From NCBI RefSeq assembly GCF_026239735.1, contig NZ_JAPIVT010000025.1, forward strand, positions 1-64,000: 64,000 nucleotides of DNA, read 5' to 3'. A program made the position numbers and the translations under genes. Within the stretch, counting starts at the first letter, position 1. Each line of letters starts with the position of its first letter. Of this stretch, positions 57,872 through 64,000 are shown in pieces. The DNA is from Pedobacter sp. MC2016-05 (GTDB lineage Bacteria; Bacteroidota; Bacteroidia; Sphingobacteriales; Sphingobacteriaceae). The notes under the pieces are model-generated. The model had not been told where the DNA came from. It saw nothing but the letters and a program-made list of their open reading frames with translations, and did not search any database.

Positions 57872-59857
57872 ATGCAAATAAACCTTAAATCATACCTCAT
57901 CACTTCATTATTCATTTTGCTGTTCAGTGGCGCCATGGCACAAACTGGCTTGCATGAAGAAAGTTTTAAGCATATTAACCTTGACTATCCCGGTTTGGAA
58001 AAGGTAAAAACCGCATTTAATAATAGAAAATATGAAGATGCAGGCAAAGCCTTATTAACTTATTACCGAAAAAAACTAGCAGGCAAACCTGATTTAAGCA
58101 ACCTCGAAATACCTGTTGATACCAACGGAGCATTAGCGATAAAAACCCAAGAAATTGCCGACAAAGCGCTACTACACCAATTCAAAACACAAGAGGCTTA
58201 TGGTTATTTCGATTTTGGGAAAGATATTGACTGGCAACTTTGGCCGATAAAGGACAATGAGGTTCGTTGGCAATTGCATCGCGTTAAATGGTGGTTGCCA
58301 ATGGCCCTCGCCTACCGGGGCACTAAAGATGAAAAATATGCCAAAGAATGGATCTTGCAGTTAGAAGGATGGATCAAAAAAAATCCTTTGGGGCTTTCTG
58401 CTGATAACGATAATTTCGCCTGGAGGCCTCTGGAAGTTTCTGATAGAATACAAAGTTTAGTACCGATAATAAGTATTTTCATCACCTCATCTAATGTCAC
58501 CCCTGAATTTCTAATCAACTTTTTAAACAGCTACCATCAGCAGGCGAATTATCTACTCAGCAACTATGCCGATCAGGGCAACCATCGCTTATTTGAGGCG
58601 CAGCGAACATTATTTGCAGGAGCCTCATTTCCAGAATTCAAAAATGCCTCTAAATGGAGAAAAAGCGGGATAACAATATTGAACACTGAGATAGTAAAAC
58701 AGGTTTATCCTGATGGCTTACAATATGAGCTTTCCCCGGTTTACCATGCCGGAGCAATCGATATTTTTGTGAACGCATTTAAAGGAGCGCAGAAAGCCAA
58801 TTTAGATAGCGAATTTCCTCCAAGCTACAAACAGACCATAGAAAAAATGGTCATGGCTTTCATTAACATTACCTTCCCAAACTATAATCAACCAATGTTT
58901 GGCGACTCTTGGTGGAAAGAAAAAGAATTCCGTTTGAGACAATTCCAGTCTTGGTCGGCAATGTTCCCCGATAATCCATTCATTAATTACTTCGCAAGTG
59001 AAGGCAAGACCGGACAAAAGCCGAACTGGCTTTCCAGGGGATTAACCACCGCAGGATTTTATACCTTTCGAAATGGGTGGGAAACTGGCTCAACAATATT
59101 AATGTTGAAAGCTAGTCCTCCCGGAGAATTTCATGCTCAGCCCGATAACGGTACTTTTGAGCTTTGGGTGAAGGGTCGGAACTTTACCCCAGACGCGGGT
59201 TGTTTTGTTTACAGCGGGAATGATGAGATCATGAAAAAGCGCAATTGGTTTCGCCAGACAACCGTACACAGCACATTAACTCTTGATAATCAAAATATGG
59301 TGATTACCCAAGCCGCTTTGCAAAAATGGGAAACCAGTAAGACCCTAGATGTGCTTACCTACACCAATCCCAGCTACAAGGATTTGAACCATTGCCGTAG
59401 TGTTCTATTTATTGATCAAAAGTATTTTTTGATCGTTGATCAGGCCATTGGAAGAGCCGCTGGAAATATTGGAATCCATTATCAGCTGAAGGAAGATAGC
59501 CAACCCAGATTTGATCAGGGTAACCGCCTTGTCACCACAAATTATCCTGACGGAAATAATTTATTAATTCAATGCCTCTCACCCAAAATAAATTTAAAAC
59601 AAGAAGAAGGAAAAGTTTCTTACGAATATGGAAAAGAATTGAGTAGACCAGCTTTCGCGTTCGAAGCACCCAAATCTAGCAATGAAACTTCCATCTTTTT
59701 AACCATAGTTTATCCCTATTCGGATTCCAGGGCACCCAAGATTAACGTGATAGAAAACAATGGCAACAATTACCAAACTGGTCAGATCAACCTGACTATT
59801 TCGGTTAATGGTGAAAAGAGGAATATATCAGTGATGCTTAAAAATAAAGCACGCTAA
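57872..59857 (+). CDS. Heparinase II/III-family lyase (PL12), copy 3
   Basis: A PL12 lyase of 661 residues from MQINLKSYLITSLFILLFSG (57872), which gives a standard signal peptide; upstream in-frame starts at 57824 (GTG) and 57830 (ATG) would add 14-16 charged residues ahead of the signal. Active-site segments: GNHRLFEAQRTLFAGA, LSPVYHAGAID and GEFHAQPDNGTFELW. It shares WPIKDNEVRWQLHRVKWWLP and AWRPLEVSDRIQ with copy 2. This is the last gene of the plus-strand run, convergent with a ROK kinase. Three such lyases in one run suggest different cleavage sites on one polymer. Confidence 0.92.
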   Translation: MQINLKSYLITSLFILLFSGAMAQTGLHEESFKHINLDYPGLEKVKTAFNNRKYEDAGKALLTYYRKKLAGKPDLSNLEIPVDTNGALAIKTQEIADKALLHQFKTQEAYGYFDFGKDIDWQLWPIKDNEVRWQLHRVKWWLPMALAYRGTKDEKYAKEWILQLEGWIKKNPLGLSADNDNFAWRPLEVSDRIQSLVPIISIFITSSNVTPEFLINFLNSYHQQANYLLSNYADQGNHRLFEAQRTLFAGASFPEFKNASKWRKSGITILNTEIVKQVYPDGLQYELSPVYHAGAIDIFVNAFKGAQKANLDSEFPPSYKQTIEKMVMAFINITFPNYNQPMFGDSWWKEKEFRLRQFQSWSAMFPDNPFINYFASEGKTGQKPNWLSRGLTTAGFYTFRNGWETGSTILMLKASPPGEFHAQPDNGTFELWVKGRNFTPDAGCFVYSGNDEIMKKRNWFRQTTVHSTLTLDNQNMVITQAALQKWETSKTLDVLTYTNPSYKDLNHCRSVLFIDQKYFLIVDQAIGRAAGNIGIHYQLKEDSQPRFDQGNRLVTTNYPDGNNLLIQCLSPKINLKQEEGKVSYEYGKELSRPAFAFEAPKSSNETSIFLTIVYPYSDSRAPKINVIENNGNNYQTGQINLTISVNGEKRNISVMLKNKAR

Positions 59858-59931
59858 TGCTAAAAATTATAAACGGAAAGACTTTTTATGCTTACATTTT
59901 ATCTTCAGCCCAGGTATGCATTTTTAAGACC

Positions 59932-60885
59932 TCAATGACATTTTTTTCTGATGGGAGACTGCTGGAATTTATTAAAAACACTTGCAGCACCACCTAATAT
60001 ACAGGCATCAATGCCGAGCGTGCCGGAAATAACCCTGGCACTGTCAGCATCTGGTGGTACAGCTATAGCAATTAATCTCCGCTCGATCTCTTTGATATAA
60101 TAAGTTCCGGCTAATTTCACCTCACCACCTATAACAATTCGTTGTGGGTTAAAAATATTGATCAAGCTTACAATACCGGTAGCCATGTATTCGAAATGAC
60201 ATTCTACTACCCTAAAAGCAGCTGGATCTCCAGACCTGTATTTATCCAATAAGTAAAGGAAATCCACATCTTTTGATTTGTCAGCGGATTGGGAGAGGTA
60301 CTTTTTTTTCATTGCACCAACTGATGCATATACCTCTAAACATCCGCGGGCACCACAACCGCATACTTCCCCCTTATGCTCGACAATGATGTGCCCTAGC
60401 TCGACACCTCTATTTTTAAATCCAGGAAAAATTTTGGAGTTAATCATAACGGCCCCACCAATGCCTGATCCTATATCTAAAAAAACTGCATCTGAAATAT
60501 CATCTAAATTACCATATGTTTTCTCACCCAGTGCCATAAGATTGGCGTCATTATCTATGGTGATATTCAATCGGGTGACCAGGCGAAGCACATTTCCCAG
60601 CTCGATGTTTCTGAATCCAGGAAGATTTATACCACCTCCAACAATTACGTTATTTTCAACTATCCCGGGAAATCCCAATCCGACACCTAATATAGAGTGT
60701 CTGTACTGGTGGGCACACTCATTGATAGCGTCGATCAGCAATCCAATAATCTCTGTATGGGATTTTGCCTTTTTTAATGATACTTCGGATTTATAGAGTA
60801 TTTCCCCGTTTTGGCTTACTACACCATAACGGATTAAATTATTGTCTATTCTTATACCTATGGCATGCAGTATGCTCTCTTCCAT
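59932..60885 (-). CDS. ROK-family sugar kinase, second copy
   Basis: A 317-residue ROK kinase. ATP-site segment AIGIRIDNNLIRYGVVSQ departs from the usual DxGGTxxK form; the catalytic Asp is in IDNDANLMALGE, the second loop is IGSGIGGAVM and the zinc motif is CGCGARGCLEVYAS. No HTH is present. The missing canonical GG pair in the first phosphate loop (DNNLIR where the paralog at 48672-49607 has GGSSLK) suggests weak or altered kinase activity or a regulatory role. It has its own -7 box at 60931-60938. Confidence 0.85.
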   Translation of the reverse strand: MEESILHAIGIRIDNNLIRYGVVSQNGEILYKSEVSLKKAKSHTEIIGLLIDAINECAHQYRHSILGVGLGFPGIVENNVIVGGGINLPGFRNIELGNVLRLVTRLNITIDNDANLMALGEKTYGNLDDISDAVFLDIGSGIGGAVMINSKIFPGFKNRGVELGHIIVEHKGEVCGCGARGCLEVYASVGAMKKKYLSQSADKSKDVDFLYLLDKYRSGDPAAFRVVECHFEYMATGIVSLINIFNPQRIVIGGEVKLAGTYYIKEIERRLIAIAVPPDADSARVISGTLGIDACILGGAASVFNKFQQSPIRKKCH

Positions 60886-61387
60886 TAAATTTAGTGCCAG
60901 AGTTTAAATATCAGACTATCTTAACACACCCAAATATAGAAACGCCTGAAATATTCCTCTTTAAACTGTAGACTAAATCATTTAAATTTTAGAGAATGTG
61001 TTGCGCATTTACAATGACCCACAACTTTATAGCCTATCAAAAACGAGATCTTTGAACACTTCCTTATTTTATAACCTTATAGATTTGCTACTAGTTGCTG
61101 CAGTCCAGGCTTTTTTGTTTGCATGCTTTAGCATATCCGATATGTATCAGGATCTGTGTGCACAGGTCAGAGGATTACTGATGCTTATCTCATATCAGCT
61201 TATTTTTGACGTATCTTTTTCTCAATAAAAACAATTACCAGAACATAGTCATCATCAGAATATTTAAAGAGTTTAATCTTTTTTTATCTGGATAATTAAT
61301 ATGCCAGAAATTTGTTATTAGGTGATGCGGAAATCTGTGAGGAAGTATTTAATGCAGAGAGAAAAAAACGGTCTATATAATTAAATC
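60886..61387. other. Intergenic gap before the right-edge genes
   Basis: In these 502 nt only the ROK promoter box is recognisable. A plus-strand frame of 76 codons (60998-61228) contains a hydrophobic stretch but no start context or family resemblance, and it is left uncalled. Confidence 0.4.
60931..60938 (-). promoter_or_regulatory. Candidate -7 box for the second ROK gene
   Basis: TATATTTG on the minus strand matches TAnnTTTG exactly and would give a leader of about 40 nt to the start at 60885. No -33 box is evident. Confidence 0.42.
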
Positions 61388-61861
61388 TCAAACTTTCTTA
61401 TACGTACCAGCTATGGTAGCGCCTCCCGAACAAGGAAAAGCAAGGCCTGCTTCATCTTTTGTACTTTCGGGGCGGATATTTATACTATTATTGCCAAGAC
61501 TTAATATAGCGGTTCCATATTGAAGCTTGATTCGATAACTACCTTCGCCAGTTTTGTCAGCCTTGGCATCCAAAGTACAAGTTGGCTTTTTCATATCATC
61601 CCGCGAGCGGACCTGAATGGCCAGGCTGTCTTGGCTAATTACAGTTATCCTGACAGATACCCAGTCATAACCTTCCGCACTTTTCTCATAATCTTTGCTC
61701 ACATATAATCCTAAGTGATCCTGAATTTTTCGCTTTTCATCCGGCTGCTCTTGTCGCACCGATAGAGAGTCGGTAGTTGCATGCGTTCTGCCATCCCACC
61801 GGCAGGAAGCTGTTATAAGTGCGATACTAAAAATCAAAAAGCAATTCGAAATAATTTTCAT
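61388..61861 (-). CDS. Small lipoprotein of unknown function
   Basis: A 157-residue exported lipoprotein (SIALITASC, Cys20). The mature part is beta-rich: GLYVSKDYEKSAEGYDWVSV, LAIQVRSRDDMKKPTCTLDA, GSYRIKLQYGTAILSL and AGLAFPCSGGATIAGTYKKV. The two Cys (in PTCTL and FPCSG) could form a disulfide. It resembles small lipocalin-like or META/DUF-type envelope proteins but I do not recognise a family. It is separated by 120 nt from the oxidoreductase gene upstream on the same strand. Confidence 0.7.
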   Translation of the reverse strand: MKIISNCFLIFSIALITASCRWDGRTHATTDSLSVRQEQPDEKRKIQDHLGLYVSKDYEKSAEGYDWVSVRITVISQDSLAIQVRSRDDMKKPTCTLDAKADKTGEGSYRIKLQYGTAILSLGNNSINIRPESTKDEAGLAFPCSGGATIAGTYKKV

Positions 61862-61981
61862 AAGAACTAGGTTAAGATATCTACTATAATAATATTGATC
61901 TGGTAAAAAAAATTTAAGTTACCGCAATGTTCTCACATTTTGGGGGCATCAGAATCCACTTTCGAATCCCGCAGATAGCTA

Positions 61982-62992
61982 TTAGAACAAAACTACTATT
62001 TTACCTATAGAGGTTCCGCTTTCCAGCAATTCGTGCGCAGCTTTAACGTTTTCTACGGTAAAGCCATTAAATCTTTTATTAATGGTGGATTTCAATATCC
62101 CCTTTTCAAATAATTTCTTTGCCTTTTCCAGGATATTGCTTTGTTGTTCCATATCTTCAGTTTGAAACATCGACCTGGTAAACATCAGCTCCCAATGAAA
62201 ACTTATACTTTTACTCTTCATACCTCTTAGGTTGACATCCGCAGTCGGATCACTGATTGAACCAATACTGCCTTGGGGTTTGATGAGTTCAATAAGGGCA
62301 TCCCAATACTGGTTGAGATTCACAAAATCCAGGATATAGTCCACATTCTCAAATCCGGCCTCTCTAACGTTGCCGATGAGACTGTTGTGATCAACGACAA
62401 AATCTGCCCCATGCAGCAAGCACCAATCTCTGCTTTCTTTGCGAGATGCCGTAGCGATAACTTTCAGACCCAGTACCTTCTTTGCTAACTGTATTGCTAT
62501 TGACCCTACTCCTCCGGCACCGCCAATAATCAAAACAGATTTTCCGGAATCTCTGTCATTTATCCTCATGCGCTCAAAGATGATCTCCCAGGCGGTGAGC
62601 AAGGTTAGGGGCACTGCTGCCGCTTCTGGGAAAGATTGATTAACGGGTTTCTTCCCAACAATGCGTTCATCGACAAGCTGATATTCTGCATAACAACCTT
62701 GTCGGTTTAAGTCTCCTGAATAGTAGATCTCATCTCCTGCCTTGAAGTGTTTAACTTCAGTTCCTACCGCTTCTATGACTCCGGAGGCATCCCATCCTAT
62801 TATTTTAGGAACATCAAGCGATTTATTCTTGGCGCTTCCCTGCCTAACTTTATAATCCACAGGATTAACGCTGATTGCCATTATCTTAACTAAAATATCC
62901 CTACCAGAAGGAACGGGCTTTTCTGTTTCAAACTCAATAAAACTTTCCTGCTCAGAAATCGGTAAGGACGTTTTAAAACCTATAGCTTTCAT
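61982..62992 (-). CDS. Zinc-binding alcohol dehydrogenase family / quinone oxidoreductase-like (MDR)
   Basis: A 336-residue NAD(P)H-dependent medium-chain reductase of the quinone oxidoreductase class. The N-terminal GroES-like lobe has AISVNPVDYKVRQG and GWDASGVIEAVGTEV; the nucleotide loop is GGAGGVGSIAIQLAKKV. The usual zinc-ligand pattern of alcohol dehydrogenases (CGSD, GHE) is absent, as expected for the zinc-independent subgroup. It probably reduces quinones or enones. It has no evident link to the glycan genes. Confidence 0.88.
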   Translation of the reverse strand: MKAIGFKTSLPISEQESFIEFETEKPVPSGRDILVKIMAISVNPVDYKVRQGSAKNKSLDVPKIIGWDASGVIEAVGTEVKHFKAGDEIYYSGDLNRQGCYAEYQLVDERIVGKKPVNQSFPEAAAVPLTLLTAWEIIFERMRINDRDSGKSVLIIGGAGGVGSIAIQLAKKVLGLKVIATASRKESRDWCLLHGADFVVDHNSLIGNVREAGFENVDYILDFVNLNQYWDALIELIKPQGSIGSISDPTADVNLRGMKSKSISFHWELMFTRSMFQTEDMEQQSNILEKAKKLFEKGILKSTINKRFNGFTVENVKAAHELLESGTSIGKIVVLF

Positions 62993-63078
62993 ATATCTAT
63001 TTTAAAAAATTGGTTATTATTTATAAGTCGTCTGGTATTCTGAATAAAATGCAATAAGGATCTTCACGATAGAAAATG

Positions 63079-63795
63079 TTAAGGCCGCCTGTAATTAGAA
63101 TATTCAGACGTGACCACGCTATCACTGGTTAAAAGAAGAAGTTGAATGATAAAGTTGGTTACTTCTTTCGATGTAACATAGCATCTTAAATTCTTATCAA
63201 ATGTGAAGGATGAAACCGTCAAAAGCTTTACAAGCTTAATACCTTTTATTTTTAAGGGCGTAAGGTTTTCTATTTCCTGCTTTTCCAAAAGCTTGGATTT
63301 AATGTTGATAAACAATTTGCCCTTGCAATCTTTGAGGAAACTGTTCTCCAAAGTAAGTTTATCTGCCAGATACGAAAATTCAATAATCAGCATACTATCC
63401 TGTTTGGATACCACCTTATAGGTATCCTCATTTATTACAGGGATAGGAGGATTATCGGGATGCGCTTTAAGAAAACTTTTAATCTGTCCTGTATTTGGAA
63501 GCTTTCCGTTAACAGACTTTAATTCCCACCGGCTCCCTTCAGCTTTTGAACCGTCATAGGAAGCGAGCTCTATCTTTTCACTGGATGAAGCACTTGTAAT
63601 TTGCTTAAGATCATAAGCCGTTGTTTTGATATTTTCTTTGGGATTACTTTTAAGAACAACATCGCTTATCCCGTAGCTTGAGAGCACTCTTTCGACCTCC
63701 GAACGCTGCGCAAATGCATTTAAGTACAACAGAGAAAGTGAGGCAATCAGTAGGGGTGTTTTAAGGCTAAAAAATCTTTCAAGAAAACTACACAT
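63079..63795 (-). CDS. Secreted protein of unknown function
   Basis: A 238-residue exported protein with a signal peptide (LLYLNAFAQ). The rest is mixed alpha/beta with repeated Lys-Ser runs (SEVERVLSSYGISDVVLKSN, QITSASSSEKIELASYDG), and a hydrophobic C-terminus NFIIQLLLLTSDSVV. No known domain was recognised. It is on the minus strand with the oxidoreductase gene 86 nt downstream. Confidence 0.6.
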   Translation of the reverse strand: MCSFLERFFSLKTPLLIASLSLLYLNAFAQRSEVERVLSSYGISDVVLKSNPKENIKTTAYDLKQITSASSSEKIELASYDGSKAEGSRWELKSVNGKLPNTGQIKSFLKAHPDNPPIPVINEDTYKVVSKQDSMLIIEFSYLADKLTLENSFLKDCKGKLFINIKSKLLEKQEIENLTPLKIKGIKLVKLLTVSSFTFDKNLRCYVTSKEVTNFIIQLLLLTSDSVVTSEYSNYRRP

Positions 63796-63874
63796 ACAGA
63801 AAAAGTTTGTTTAAACAATTGAAAGATTAGGGGAATACGTGGGGCATCCCCCCTGGGTTAATTTTGGGATAAAG

Positions 63875-64000
63875 TTATTTAGCGCCAAGACAATCGGTTA
63901 CCTGGACACTTCTGGCAATCATGGGCTCGGCGGCAGACTGCGTGATTTCCATACAGGAAAGTTCATTTCCGCTGTTAATCATAAAATAATTACTTTTCCC
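63875..64000 (-). CDS. 3' end of a gene running off the right edge
   Basis: The final 42 codons on the minus strand are open from the edge to a TAA at 63875-63877. They encode INSGNELSCMEITQSAAEPM and then ARSVQVTDCLGAK. Balanced codon use and the absence of stops suggest a real coding end, but the piece is too short to identify. The following spacer to 63796 has short G/C runs and no clear terminator. Confidence 0.5.
   Translation of the reverse strand, partial: GKSNYFMINSGNELSCMEITQSAAEPMIARSVQVTDCLGAK

Noticed and set aside
60998..61228. 76-codon plus-strand frame with a hydrophobic stretch
   Set aside because: No family resemblance, no start signal, and the composition looks like AT-rich intergenic DNA.
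1..64000. CRISPR array, prophage or integrase-bearing island
   Set aside because: No regularly spaced repeats, integrase, transposase gene or tRNA attachment site were seen; only the intron and the MITE-like repeat suggest mobility.

Overview
The window reads as a chromosomal segment of a Bacteroidota bacterium, most likely a Sphingobacteriaceae member (Pedobacter-like). The reasons are two SusC/SusD pairs, a hybrid two-component sensor (HTCS), many secreted carbohydrate-active enzymes, Bacteroidota-only families (DUF5690, DUF4350 type), candidate TAnnTTTG promoter boxes and the near absence of Shine-Dalgarno sites. Assignments come from reading the sequence and recalled family knowledge; no database search was run.

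Left edge (1-1060): the first 251 nt are the 5' end of a minus-strand group IIC intron, inserted next to a terminator hairpin. An XRE-cupin regulator (416-994) follows, preceded by a perfect 15-bp inverted repeat.

Phosphonate-type catabolic block (1065-7958, all minus): phosphonatase-like HAD hydrolase, zinc-type alcohol dehydrogenase, OPA-type MFS permease, secreted alkaline-phosphatase-superfamily hydrolase, DUF5690 membrane protein and FAD amine oxidase. Several of these families are known to cluster in aminophosphonate catabolism.

Glycan region A (8311-35848): a membrane-anchored protein split by a frameshift (8311-9599) lies divergent from a plus-strand operon of SusC, SusD, GH89 alpha-N-acetylglucosaminidase, sulfatase, GH95, GH36 and a DUF6055-like HExxH protein. 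On the minus strand follow a sulfatase, its probable maturase (formylglycine-generating enzyme), a DUF4350-like protein and the HTCS. A divergent GH95-like enzyme completes the block.

Glycan region B (36842-48396, all minus): two ferritin-like Tat/secreted proteins lead a tightly spaced run of SusC, SusD (with an odd Gly/Thr-rich insertion), a FucP-like permease, a sulfatase and a GH29 fucosidase. A MITE-like 297-bp element and a frameshifted NTF2-like gene sit at its downstream end.

Glycan region C (48672-60885): two paralogous ROK kinases on the minus strand bracket a plus-strand run of GH88, a PL13-like lyase, three heparinase II/III-family (PL12) paralogs and a GH29. Together with GH89, the sulfatases and the FGE this suggests attack on a sulfated, uronate- and alpha-GlcNAc-containing polymer (heparan-sulfate-like), with fucose and alpha-galactose as further sugars.

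Right edge (61388-64000, minus): a small lipoprotein, an MDR oxidoreductase, an unknown secreted protein and the 3' end of another gene. No CRISPR array, tRNA or rRNA was seen.
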